Positions 34,731 through 46,460 of a stretch of 64,000 bases of DNA are shown one piece after another. This stretch comes from Gnetum montanum (taxonomy: Eukaryota > Streptophyta > Gnetopsida > Gnetales > Gnetaceae). Position numbers and translations under genes: made by a program. Location of the stretch: NCBI GenBank assembly GCA_015680685.1, contig MNCI01003549.1, positions 149,870 to 213,869 on the forward strand, given 5' to 3'. Position 1 is the first letter of the stretch, and the number at the start of each line of letters is the position of its first letter. Below the pieces are notes generated by a model that was not told the origin of the DNA, searched no databases, and saw only the letters and a program-made list of their open reading frames with translations.

Positions 34731-36637
34731 AATAAACCAAACCTTTCCATGAGCCTAGAATAGCTAGTATCCATACTACCTCTATTGGTGGACAACCCTG
34801 CACACTATTTCAGATCTCCTCCCTCCAACTCAATCATGGGGGAGATGGCCACCAATCCTAACCATTCTAAGCCCTTAGCTCTTTTTGTATTTTTATTTTA
34901 CATACTTTTGTTTTACACATCTTTTCAATTTTACTCATTTTTATTTTACACCATCGTTCACATTTTTACTATTTCTTTGTTTGATTTACTTTTATTTGTC
35001 TTATAATAAGTGCTCAAGACAGTGGGTTAGACTATAATAATGTTGATTGCTAATGTTTGGTTTTTACCTTTGATTTTCAATGTTGATACTAAGATATGGT
35101 TGTTTTGATAAAATAGGTAATGAGTCCACATTGTCCATTCATCCATTCAATTCTATGGTCTCCCTTGGCTTTGGAACTATACTATCCCTTTTTCCTAAGA
35201 AAAATTTATTAACAAATTAGTGACCTGGTATTCTTCAAACCAAGGAAGGACTCAACGGTTGAAAAGGGTGTGACTTCAAGGGCATTCAACGCACTTGTGT
35301 TGGTTGTTCTCTTGGGTACTTGGATGCTTTTCATGGGTTTTCTACCATTCCACTATTGACCAAATATTAGGAAGTTTAATGAATTTAAATAAGTTTTTGT
35401 ATGGTGTGGTTCTCATGCAAAAAAAAAAACTAGTGGAAATTCAAAGCATACCCCTTAGACATAATAAAGAAACATGGGCTGAAAACACTGGTTATGGCAC
35501 TGGAAAGACATGTTACCCATGCATGAAGGTTCCCTCTAACTAAGGTCCTTTCTTGCTTCCTTCTTTCCTATCTTTCTGTCCTTGGAATGGTGGTGACTCG
35601 ATGGATGCATTCTTGTTGCTTCATGAGGATGGGTTGGTCAAATGTATTGATGTGAGGCCACTAGATGTGGTTGGTGACTTTAGACTTGGGATTAATTTTA
35701 TTCAGTCACCTTCGCCACATAATACACAATGGAATTTACACAACTTTGCTCTTGGGATTCCATTCCATTTCTTTCTCTCCTTCCATATTCTTTTCCATAT
35801 TCCACCTCATTGCTAATTTTATAATTAGTCTATGTCTTAGTTAATGCATTGTTAGTCTGTGGTAAACTCTTGTGGGTAAGTTCTTAACCATAGTTTCCAT
35901 ATGTTATTTCAAGAGCCTACAAACTCTTTGGTTTGTAAGTCTATCAAGGCATAAAAGGCATGAGCCTACTTTGGGAAGGACCCACTAGCATTCCTTTTTG
36001 GTGCAATTGTTAAGTTCTTTTCCTTAAACATTCTTTGCAATCAACCATTTCTTGTTTCATCCCCATCCATGACATCCATTTTATTAGCTTCACCATTGTT
36101 ATTACCCTCATCTTCATTATTCCTTTATTTTTTCCGCCCTATCGCTACCAGAGGTTTGCTCTTAGTTGTGGGGGCACTATCACAAATTTTTCCATTCAAT
36201 TACCTATCTATCCTTGCTAATTCTTTATTGTGTTGTGTGTGCATATGGAAATTACACGAATAATGGACTAGAATAGGAGGAAGCACTCAGGATGGATTAG
36301 AGTTAGAGCATTTATGCAAGGAAAAAGTTTGGTCATGTGGCTATGGATGAACAACGGAATGCACATTTCTAACACCGACAACAACATGCCTCATTTTATT
36401 TTCTCTCTCTCTCTTTCCCTTCAAACTATTAGATGAGGATTTGAATGTTATCAATGTATAGTATTCCCCACAATGGGCATGAACCCCAATGTTGTAATAT
36501 ATTTGTTGTTTTGTTCACTAGGCACTTTGAGTCTATTATTCCTTGTCATTGTTAGTTCTCATTTAGTCAATAATCCCATACCTTTCCAATATTTTGTAAG
36601 GAACTTGAGGATGAGTTTTCATTCAATTGTGGGGGTA
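34731..36637 (+). other. E3 3' non-coding region
   Basis: No credible coding frame. Parts align with E4's 3' region: CCTACTTTGGGAAGGACCCAC at 35970 against the like phrase at 41828, and AAAGACATG-ACCCATGC near 35500 against 41270. This is a shared element region of unknown role. A remnant of the accessory ORF may begin near 36242 (ATGGAAATTACACG), but it is too degraded to call. Confidence 0.5.
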
Positions 36638-37479
36638 CGATGAGTCACAATATCAGGGCCGTGATACTAGGTACGCGATATCAGAACCTTGATATTAGGT
36701 ACATGATATCGCGGTCTGGCTAGCAATATCGAATATGTCATATCATTGTTCTTGTGTGAGCCTATAAATACACAATTGGGTGCATGGGAAAGTAATAGGA
36801 AGTTAGTGTTAGAGTCGGATCTTTCTATTAGTTTTTCCTCTCAACCCTTTCCCCAGTGCATGCCTACAATGTGATGATTGTAATTGTATGGAACCTTTAT
36901 TCAAGTGTGACATACTTGGACACACACATCACTGACAATAAAGATCAAGATTGCTTCATCATTGTAGCATTCACTTAGTTTAACTATTATTTATTACTTT
37001 CTTACTTAATATCTCTTTACCATCCTCTCATACCCCTATTATTAAATGTGAAATGAGTACAACTTAATCACGAGCATTTAAGTGTGACTACTTGGTATCC
37101 CAGTATCATACCTAGGACACGCGCTTAGTAGTCCCCGTAGTAGTACATAAGGTCCAAGATGTGTATAGATGATTAAAGAATGGATGCTTATCGTACTTAT
37201 GCTAGCTTAGATTCTCTTTTCCCTTTCCCTCTTAGGTTAATCAAAGTTATTTTCCATTGCCTCTAGGAGCGGCACTAGCTTAGGACCACATCATACACCT
37301 CACTCTGGACTAAACCATACGTGACAAAGAAAATACTAGTCCAAGTGGAAAAATAGTGAACTACGATCAACGCGTAATTATCTAGATACCACAACTAGCC
37401 CATCTATGGAGTTCAACCAAATCATGCATGAACGCTTGTATTTGTATGGTTGAGTGTAGGGGTACCTCGCCACTCATCA
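36638..37479 (+). mobile_element. Athila-like LTR copy 1 (3' LTR of E3)
   Basis: 842 bases, from CGATGAGTCACAATATC to CGCCACTCATCA, preceded by a polypurine tract TTGTGGGGGTA. It has a TATA box in GCCTATAAATACAC near 36762 and CAATAAAGATCAAG near 36937. It is also followed by a primer-binding site, so it has features of both a 3' and a 5' LTR. It is about 100 bases shorter at the U3 end than the copies at 37667 and 42779. Confidence 0.8.
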
Positions 37480-37480
37480 T

Positions 37481-37666
37481 TGGCACCGTTGCCAGGGACT
37501 TTGTTAGTTGTGCACTAGCTAGAACTTAGGAAATCTTCACATCATTGGAATGAACCCTTAGGGTTGGTTATCTTACAATTAGTGAAATGAAAAGTATTGC
37601 ACACTGAATAGACAATTATGTCTCCTTCTTCTTACGAGAGTGTTTTACCACCTAGGATCTAGCTTA
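37481..37666 (+). mobile_element. Primer-binding site, leader and first codons of gag of a truncated element
   Basis: TGGCACCGTTGCCAGGGA (37481-37498) is the Athila-type primer-binding site. A 120-base leader follows, then ATGTCTCCTTCTTCTTACG at 37619, matching the gag start of E4 at 38745. The sequence is cut after about 16 codons by the LTR at 37667. Confidence 0.7.
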
Positions 37667-38610
37667 TGATGAATCGTGGTTTGTCAAGTGTTGATATTGG
37701 ACCCTTGATATCACACCCTTGTTGACTAGCTGCTGATATCAAACCCTTATTAACCAAGTGCTAATATTAGATCCCTATTATCAGACCCTTGATATCTGAT
37801 GAGTCCCAATATCAGACCCTTGATATTGGGTACGCGATATCACAGCATGGCTAGCAATATTAGATACATGATATCGTGGTTCCTATGTGAGCCTATAAAT
37901 ATATAATTGGACACATGGGAAAGTCATAGGAAGTTAGTGTTAGAGTAGGATCTTTTTGTCAATTTTTCCTCTCAACCCTTTCTTCGGTGCATGCCCGCAG
38001 TGTGATGATTGTAATTGTACGAAACCTTTATTCAAGTGTGATACACTTGGACATGCAGATGACTAGCAATAAAGATTGAGATTACTTCATCATTGTAGCA
38101 TTCACTTAATTTTAATTGTTATTTATTGCTTTGGTAATTAATATTTCTCTACCCTCATCTACTATCCCTATTAGTAAATGTGGAATGAGTATGACTTAAT
38201 CATGAGCATTTAAATGTGACTACTTGGTATCCCAGTAGCATACCTAGGACATGCACTTGGTAATCCTAGTGGTAGTACATGAGGTCCAAGATGTATACAA
38301 ATGATTAAGGATGGATGCTCATCGCACTTAGGCTAGCTTAGACTCTCTTCACCCATTCCCTCTTAGCTTAATTAAAGTTATTTTCCATTGCCTCTAGGAG
38401 TAGCACTAGTTTAGGATGACATCATACACCTCACTCTAGACTAAACCATACGTGACAAAGTAAATACTAGTCTAGGTGGAAAGACAATGAACTGCAATCA
38501 ACAAATAACTATCTAGATACCACAACTAGTCCATATGCAAAGTTGAACTCGATCGTGTGTGAACACTTGTATTCATATGGTTAAGTGTAGGGGTACCTCG
38601 CCACTCACCA
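37667..38610 (+). mobile_element. E4 5' LTR (copy 2)
   Basis: 944 bases from TGATGAATCG to CGCCACTCACCA. U3 holds about four 28-base subrepeats built on CTGATATC-AACCCTT-TTAACC. TATA box in GCCTATAAATATAT near 37892; CAATAAAGATTGAG near 38070. A primer-binding site follows directly. Confidence 0.8.
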
Positions 38611-38611
38611 T

Positions 38612-38629
38612 TGGCACCATTTCTGGGGA
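38612..38629 (+). promoter_or_regulatory. E4 primer-binding site
   Basis: TGGCACCATTTCTGGGGA, a diverged form of the Athila-type site, one base after the LTR end. Confidence 0.65.
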
Positions 38630-38744
38630 TGGTACTAGTTGTTTAGATTAGTTATATCATACAAGATTTTTGTAACAAAGTATTCATGATATATCTCTTA
38701 GAAAATAAATTAATTTCAACTAAGTCACACACAAATTTACAACA

Positions 38745-40779
38745 ATGTCTCCCTCAAAAGACTATGATAATGTAACAACTAGTAAAGCAATTCATTGGAG
38801 AACCAATGAATTATACGATGATGAAGATAAAGTTTGAAGTACTCAATGTGATGGAAGGGTCTCTTATATACATAAACAAAGACAACATCATCCCAAATCA
38901 TAAATTCATAGCATATCTAGTGACTATGAACCCCTACTGGCCACTAAGAGCCTAATGCATATACAAGAGGCTATTCAAATATCCTGCAGGCATCATAAAG
39001 AAAGCTGTCTACCTAGGCTTGATTTAAAAAATATTCCCAAATTTTTAGGAGGCTATGATTTAGATCCACAACACCATTTACAAGCCTTCCATGATGCCTG
39101 TATATGGAACAATATTGATAATGGGTGGCAAAAACTTAAGATCTTTCCTCTGACACTTGTTGGCCAAGAAAAAGTATGGTATAGGTATTTAAAACCAAAA
39201 TTAATTCAATGTTGGTTGACAATGATGGAACTATTTAATGAAAGATATCAAACCTATGCAGGAGTGTCAGCCTTAAGGAGACAAATCCATGAATGGAAAT
39301 AGGGATAACATGAAACCTTGGACATGGCCTTAGAAAGATACTATTCATTGTTAAACAATTTCCTAGGCCATGGATTCTTTGAGAAAAGGCTAATGTATCA
39401 TATCATGGATGGGCTACATAATGAAACAAGGGAAACCCTAGGGATGTATGCCCTAGGTCAACTATATGAGCTACGAACCCACTAATTTCAATAGCTTATC
39501 AAGTGGATAGCAAAGGAAGAAGGAGAAATGAATAAATGGGAGAATGTTGAAAAATCTCAACAGTACCAAAATCTTAATTTACCAAAGGTCCATAATCATG
39601 AAGAGGAGAAATCAACTCATTTGAAGGAGGTGGAACCATCTTTACTAGTACAATAATCACTAGATGAAATTGAGGAAAAGATCAATAAGATGATAGAATG
39701 GATACATGAAAAATGTGGAGAATATGCCAACACTATTATAGGTAGAACCATGATGAACCAAGAAGTAGGATAGAATTCCCTTAGACAATCAGAAAGAAGG
39801 GTTGAAGAGAATAAGAACTCAACTACTAATAATATGTATTAGTGTAACATTTTCCTGTACGATCATCCCAAGGATCAATGTCCAATATTGTCACATTTAT
39901 ATGAGCATTGGAAAAGAATGTTACATCCAAAGTTCGTACAAAAATACTATTCAATCACAGTGGCAAAGATCCCAGTTGTGGGGGAGGCCATCCTTAAATT
40001 GGTCACACCCTTCATATCATCTGAACCCAGCCACTTATTAGGTTTAGCATCCTGTTTCCCCACCTAGGTCAACATCTTCTATCTCACCACATTGTTATTA
40101 TTCTCCTAAGTACTATCAGCCCATGTCCTTTCCAACATGATCACCACCTCATGTTCTTTATACTTCTCCTTACTCTCAATATTCTCATCCTTCACCTCCT
40201 TCTACATTGCCACTAATAGTACCAGAAGGTTTTGCACCATAGCATCAACCCATGAATGTTACTTGTGTTGCTACTGTCAATCATAGTGGGAATCCCCCAC
40301 AACATCGAAGGAATCCCTTCTCTAGACATTACCGTAGAAAGGGATAGCACAGTTTCGAGACCACTACATCCTCCCACTTAGCACGAGTTCAACACTGTGA
40401 TGCATCTTTTTCCTCAAACCCAACACCTCATGTTACCTTATCAGGGCCACTAATCAATACTCCAATAACTTTGTGGCCTAGTGAATATATCCACATAGGA
40501 AGACAAATTGATCCTTGCATACCCTCTTACGGTCAAGGGTGCCATAGCGGGTCAACTCTCTATCAATTAAACTCATCTTCTAACTTTCCCCACTATGTCA
40601 ACTTTAATATAGTGTGTGCACCCCAATTTGGATACATTCCAACAACCACATCAAAAGATATCCAATGGGTTGGATATGACTAGGCCCCAATATTTCCAAC
40701 ATGCATAGATCCTAACCTTCCATTTATTAATTCTAGCCATGCTCAACCAATTAGTTATGGGGGATATACTCCATTCTAA
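38745..40779 (+). pseudogene. E4 gag
   Basis: Start at ATG 38745 (MSPSKDYDNV), in frame with the long open stretch 38955-39302. That stretch has DLKNIPKFLGGYDLDPQHHL, CIWNNIDNGWQKLKIF, VWYRYLKPKLIQCWLTM and LFNERYQTYAGV, fitting the retrotransposon gag capsid family. Downstream: YHIMDGLHNETRETLGMYA, AKEEGEMNKWE, a degraded knuckle (C-x6-H-x4-C near 39845) and a long Pro/Ser/Tyr/His-rich tail ending at TAA 40777. Two frame changes and several stops are present. Confidence 0.7.
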
Positions 40780-42160
40780 CAAGAAAAATTAATAAATATT
40801 TTTCCTTTTCTTTAATTTTACAATTTTTGTTTTTTATTTTTTTATCTTTTTATCTTTTTATGAGTAATCTCATATATGAATAGAGCACTCATGTGACTCG
40901 TTGGTTGAGGTATTGTTCTTTGCTATCAAGTCTCAAGTGACTAATTATTTGAACAACGAGTCCACCACATCCACCCAATCAATCTATTAATAAGAGGTTC
41001 TACTTCGGGTATAATGATATTCTTGACATCATTAAAACTTAAAGTAATTTTCTACTTATTATGCTCAGAGTGAAAAATGATGGACTAAAAGGTAATGGCC
41101 AGGGTGTGACATCAAGGGAAGTTGTGGATTCTCTTTGGTAACATCTATATGAGTTACCATGTAGCCTAGGTGTACCAAGATCCTTGTAGATCTAATGAAA
41201 AATGGGAGTAAGAGTAATAAAGACACTCACTCAAGAAAACCAATGCTATTCTAGGGGTAACCACTAGAAAGACATGCACCCATGCCTGAAGATAGGTGGC
41301 TTCTCTGGATTAACCATTCAAAAAAAAAAAGAGCAAGAAGAGTGTGCCAAAGCAACCACACAAAAAGAACAAGAAAATATCAAGCTCAAAGTTTCACAAA
41401 ACAATTCCAAATCACTCCTCCCTTGAACAAAATGCCAAGTGATTTTACACCTTGTTGTTGTGGTACTCTTATGGTTGTCCATCATGGGATGAAATAATGC
41501 AATGTCACTGATCAAAGGAATGGACTTGGTATTGATTTTGGAGTGACAAACTAATGACACATTAATCACATCCTACTCTCAAGATTCATTCTGCCTTGGG
41601 TTAGTTACCTCATGTCCTAATCTCTATGACCCTTTCTACAATTTTCCTCATCTTGTTATCCATGTATTTGTTACTTATGTCTTGTGTAGCATTGAATTCA
41701 TACCTCATCATGGTGGTATCTACATGTGTGTGTTTTTTGGAATTAGTGTGGATTACATTTAACCCTTCTAGTGCATATGGACATTTTAAGATGTGGTTAC
41801 TCAAGGGAATTATAGGTTGGAACCTACTTTGGGGAGGATCCACTTGCGTGACTTTTGTAATTTGTACTTGTTACACACCACCACATCATTTTATACCCTC
41901 TAAGCACTTCATTGCCAAATCTATTCTTTCCTTTATCATCATTTTATCAAATGTTCCTCAAAACCATTACGTGTCCTTTGATGTGTCACCTAAACAAATC
42001 AACTTTGACATTAAAATTTTATGACAACTTCCTTGAAAAAATTTCTAACTCTAAAATCACACTAAGCAAAGAATTCAACAATTACTAAAGGCAATAAAGT
42101 ATGAAATAATTGAACTTCTTTCAATAACCTTACTAACAATTGATCTTTGTGTGATTATAA
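40780..42160 (+). other. E4 3' non-coding region
   Basis: No supported gene; it directly follows gag where pol should be. It shares phrases with the E3 3' region (see 34731-36637). The hydrophobic open frame at 41626-42024 lies in this shared non-coding text and has no counterpart frame in E3. Confidence 0.5.
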
Positions 42161-42598
42161 ATGGCCCCTAAAAGAGGACAACAAGGAAGACCTTCTCAAG
42201 GTGCAACTAAATGCCCAGAGGGAGGCAAAAGCCAAGGACCTCATGTAGAACATGTGGAGTAGGAGGCACAATCATTCAGCATCCATCAAGGAACTCCTAT
42301 CACTGAAAAATCTAGCTAAGTAAAAGGTGGAGAGGTCAAGGCTTGAGCCTATGAAGAGGAACAATGGCTATTTGCAGCATGGCATGTCAAGGCCAATCAA
42401 GTGTTCCAATAGTTGTCGTGTCCATGGAAAGTGCCGACTACATCAAACATTGGAACATCAGCATGGAAGGCTCATAATCCTCAAATAGAAGAGGAGAAAC
42501 ATTAGGTGCTTCTTCAACAGTATCAATTTTAGAAGCCTAGCACGTAGGACAAAGGAAAGGCACCCATGGAGGAACCACCACCACCTGGAATCACATGA
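42161..42598 (+). pseudogene. Shortened env-position accessory ORF of E4
   Basis: 146 codons in one frame with internal stops, starting MAPKRGQQGRPSQG and ending MEEPPPPGIT. Its N-terminus (to EAQSFSIHQ) and its C-terminus (EEEQWLFAAWHVKANQVF, IEEEKH, LLQQYQF, then KGKAPMEEPPPP) align with the two ends of the E2 ORF. The zinc-ribbon and most of the coiled-coil are missing, so it is an internal deletion derivative of that protein. It lies 180 bases before the 3' LTR, as in E2 (205 bases). Confidence 0.65.
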
Positions 42599-42778
42599 GC
42601 ACTAGCAAAGTTTTGTAATTTTGTGTCTACATTTAAATTTTGTTTTGTTCAATCCCACACTATGGCATGAATAATTCCTAGTTATTCAATAATCTCATAC
42701 CTATCCACTATGTAATCAATTAGACTCCTTCTCATTTTTTTTAACTCAAGGATTAGTTGTTATTTAGTCGTGGGGATA

Positions 42779-43708
42779 TGATGAATCGTTGTTTGTCAGG
42801 TGCTGATATCAGACCCTTCTTAACCAGGTGATGATATTGGACCCTTGTTAACTAGGTGTTGATATCATACCCCTATTATCAGATCCTTGATATCTAATGA
42901 GTTTCGATATCAGACCCTCGATATTGGGTATGCGATATCGTGGCCTGGCTAGCAATATCAAATATGCGATATCATGGTTCCTATGTTAGCCTATAAATCC
43001 ACAATTGGGCACAGAGGAAATTCATAGGAAGTTAGTATTAGAGTAGGATATTTTTGTTATTTTTTCTTCTCAACCCTTTCCTCAGTGCATGCCCGTAGTG
43101 TGATGATTGTAATTGTATAGAACCTTTATTTGAGTGTGACGTACTTGGACATGCACATGACTAGCAATAAAGATCGAGATTACTTCATTATTGTAGCATT
43201 CACTTAATTTTAATTATTATTTATTACTTTTATAATTAATATTTCTCTACCCTCATCTACTATCCCTATTAGTAAACATGGAATGAGTATGACTTAATCA
43301 TGAGAATTTAAGTGTGACTAGCTGGTATCCCAATAGCTAACCTAGGACATGCACTAGGTAATTCCAGTGGTAGTACACGAGGTCCAAGATGTGTATGGAT
43401 GATTAAGGATGGATGTTCATCACACTTAGGCTAGCTTAGACTCTCTTCACCCATTTCCTCTTAGCTTAATTAAAGTTATTTTCCATTGCCTCTAGGAGTA
43501 GCACTAGTTTAGGACCACATCATACACCTCACTCTAGACTAAACCATATGTGAGAAAGCAAATACTAGTCCAGGTGGGAAGATAATGAACTGCAATCGAT
43601 GAATAACTATCTAGATACCACAACTAGTCCATCTATGGACTTCAACTAGATTGTGCATGAATGCTCGTATTTGTATGGTTGAGTGCATGGGTACCTCGCC
43701 ACTCATCA
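42779..43708 (+). mobile_element. E4 3' LTR (copy 3)
   Basis: 930 bases, TGATGAATCG to CGCCACTCATCA, preceded by CGTGGGGATA (polypurine tract, about 42770). U3 has three clear 28-base units of the form CAGGTG-TGATAT--GACCCTT-TTAAC. TATA box in GCCTATAAATCCAC near 42991. Confidence 0.8.
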
Positions 43709-43989
43709 GTAGATTACTTAGTAGAATTAATAGAAGACTAAAGGAAATATTTCTAGAGAATCGATTAGAGAATTTTTTGTGATAGAAAAATGATACTTAT
43801 TAGAGATCTTTCATAACTTCTATTTATGAAAGATATTATACTATACATATCATCTCAACTCCATGTAAGAATTTATTGCTAGCATTTAATACATTTATAA
43901 CTTTGGATGTAGTGTATTAATAAAGGGAAGATTATCCATAACAACAAAAAATTAAAGAAGGTTTGATGAATATAGAAGAAGAAAAAAAT

Positions 43990-44720
43990 CAATGATGCTG
44001 ATTATGAATTTTTAAGTTGGAGAGTGAATATTCCATTGACATCATATGGGTGAGATGGATTTGACAATTCTATGCATTTTTTTGATACAAAGGATAAGGT
44101 CTATATGCGTAATGAAAAGGTATTAGTAAAATTGCAAAAGCCAATTGCACAGTGCATAGTAGATAGAAACATGAATGATGTCAAATTATAGAATGATAAA
44201 GAAGAATAACTAGATCAAGTGATATTTATATGTGAAACTACAAGTGTTATGCTTATTTTTAATCTCTAGCTAGAAGCAGGATTGGTTAATAGTACATTGG
44301 AAGTATTTAAGAAAATAATTTACAATCCCCAATATAAACCTCTATATCTATAATCATATGTCATCATTAAGTATGACTCTTAAATTGGGACACCATATAA
44401 TCAAGAACATTCTCTACAGGTAACTATTTCATCAAACATCCTATACAAGTAACTATTCCACCAATCATATGTGGAGGATCTCACTAATTATCATTAAGAT
44501 TAGCATGGGCTTTAACTATCCACATGTCATAGGAAATAACCTTGAAAAAAATATGTATAGATGTTGGTAGTAAAGAAACAATAGGTCTTATTTTTGTAAT
44601 ACTATCTTGAGTAAAGATTATTTATAGTTTAAAGATATTCCCTATAATTTTCAAAGAAAGACATTAAGATATCAAATGCTTCTTTCCTTCAAAGTAGACT
44701 CGATGAAGAGCTACACATTA
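43990..44720 (+). pseudogene. Helitron/PIF1 helicase fossil, C-terminal part
   Basis: PIF1-type helicase forms the second half of the Helitron Rep-helicase. Text in order: FLSWRVNIPLTS, KPIAQCIV, SVMLIFNL, LEAGLVNSTLEVFKKIIYN, VIIKYDS, then after one frame change LRLAWALTIHMS (usual K-L-A-W-A-L-T-I-H-K-S-Q-G), TLKKICIDVGSKETIGLIFV, and SLKIFPIIFKERH. The Walker A half is absent. Same strand as the Rep fossil at 23881-25770, with retrotransposons between. Confidence 0.75.
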
Positions 44721-45315
44721 AATCAAATAAAGAATAATTTAATAACTTAAATGTTATGCATTTTTACTATCATGGATGTCTAAACATTTATCATTATGCA
44801 TTCTTTCAATTATGAATGTCTAAACATTGATCAGTCATGATGCATTTAACCTATTTTTAGAATTTGAACAATCAATAGTATGTTCTTATAATTTACTCTT
44901 TATATTATATAGTTTCATGAATAATTATTAACTTTAATAAAATATGTGTAACTTATCAACTGCCTTCAAAAAATTGGGTTGATGGATAACTATAGAGAGT
45001 ATGTTTTTAATTTCTTATGTTTAAATGATTCCTTTAAGCAACTATTAATGATCACTAGCTTAGTTATATATTTATATTTTGGCCAAAAGAATCTTCTTCA
45101 TTGATAAGTAATAAGATATTTAAATCAAATAGTTTACAACTTCTAGATAAAGAACAAGATTTATAAATTAAAGTGTTCGTAACTTCTAGAGAAAGAATAG
45201 GAATTATTTATCAAATTTTTCATGAACATGGGATAAAGAATAAAATATTTGCATTATATATCACATGTTCTCACTCTCAACCATATTTATTCTTTTGTGT
45301 ATGTTAACAAACTAG
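44721..45315. other. AT-rich DNA without genes
   Basis: No coding similarity. A phrase ATGTCTAAACATT-ATCA occurs twice (44773 and 44815). Confidence 0.4.
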
Positions 45316-46186
45316 TGATTCATGTTTTATTGGGTTTCCTTAATAAGGCCTCATCGACAAGGCCACATCAACATGGGATTTGATGCGTTGACTTGGCCTC
45401 ATTAATGTAATGTCTATTTTCACCTATAAATACATGATTACCTACCATGTTTATGTCATCTTTGATCATAGTTTTATTAGAGCTCTTGCAGCTTTCTTGC
45501 TTGAAAGTTGGAATATTTTTTCTAAGTGCCCATAGTAGGAGTCAAAGAGTGTACAAATCTTTATTCGCACACTATTGGACTTGAGCATGATAGTGTGTAC
45601 AAAAATAAAGACAAGCTTTATAATAAACCTTACAAAAATTTGAAATAGATTAATTTTTTATTTATACATTTAATCTTTTATGTAATTTCCTTTATTGCCT
45701 TAAGTAATTAAGCTAAATTAAGCTAGATTAAATAGTAATTAATTAAGAACATAAGTACAACCACTTTGAGTAGATGCTTAGCACTTGGTAATCCTAGTAA
45801 TGTTTAATGTTTGGTAATCCAGTAGCATTAAATGTGTTCCAAATGTGTACAATAAGTGGGAATAGATGCTTATGTTAGGATTAGTTAGGTGTAGCTAGTT
45901 AGATTCAATTAGAAATTTCATTATTTTATTTTATACATTATTATTTACCCTTAGGTGACTTAAAGTATAAAATGTAAAAATGATAAAAATAATATGCCTC
46001 AATTGCAGTTAACCATACCTTTGCATTTCACAAGTGTAATTTAGAAGATAATGATTGCAATGGTTAGTTTCACTTCCTAAAGACTAGCATACTTACAAAG
46101 TCACAAGTTCAAAGAATTTGACCAAATCATGCATGAATGCTTAATGATTTGTATGGTTGGGCATAGGATCTACTTATCACTCCTCA
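45316..46186 (+). mobile_element. E5 5' LTR, diverged
   Basis: The end is placed at CACTCCTCA (46186), preceded by GTATGGTTGGGCATAGG as in relatives. The start near TGATTCATG (45316) is chosen from family length and is uncertain. TATA box in CACCTATAAATACATG near 45423. A degraded primer-binding site TGGCCCCATTTTTAAGGA follows at 46188-46205. Confidence 0.55.
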
Positions 46187-46319
46187 TTGGCCCCATTTTT
46201 AAGGACTTATAGTTTGATATGTATGCTATGTAGGACTTAGTGAATATTATTTAAGATCATTGAAATGAACCCTAAGGTTACAATCATTTGAGAAAATAAT
46301 AATTATAATTATAATTTAA

Positions 46320-46460
46320 NNNNNNNNNNNNNNNNNNNNNNNNNNNNNNNNNNNNNNNNNNNNNNNNNNNNNNNNNNNNNNNNNNNNNNNNNNNNNNNNN
46401 NNNNNNNNNNNNNNNNNNNNNNNNNNNNNNNNNNNNNNNNNNNNNNNNNNNNNNNNNNNN
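46320..46460. other. Assembly gap, 141 Ns
   Basis: Unsequenced; falls in E5 leader or the start of gag. Confidence 1.

Larger units (their letters stand above)
30000..37479 (+). mobile_element. Athila-like Ty3/gypsy element E3
   Basis: Plus-strand gag (5'-truncated), protease, RT, RNase H and integrase are followed by a long non-coding 3' region, polypurine tract and 3' LTR (36638-37479). The 5' LTR, primer-binding site and N-terminal gag are lost where it meets E2 at about 30000. Every gene is broken by stops or frameshifts. Confidence 0.8.
37667..43708 (+). mobile_element. Athila-like element E4, gag-only with both LTRs
   Basis: 6.04 kb between TGATGAATCG (37667) and ACTCATCA (43708). Order: LTR, primer-binding site, gag, non-coding region, a short accessory ORF, polypurine tract, LTR. 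No protease, RT, RNase H or integrase is present, so it would depend on enzymes from relatives such as E3. The two LTRs look roughly 85-90 percent identical by eye over the first 350 bases. The 5-base flanks (GCTTA, GTAGA) do not match, so either the target duplication has decayed or the ends derive from recombination. Confidence 0.7.

Noticed and set aside
41626-42024. 132-residue hydrophobic frame that could pass for an env-like protein
   Set aside because: It lies in a non-coding 3' region shared with E3, where the corresponding text has no such frame; the true accessory ORF of the family starts at 42161.
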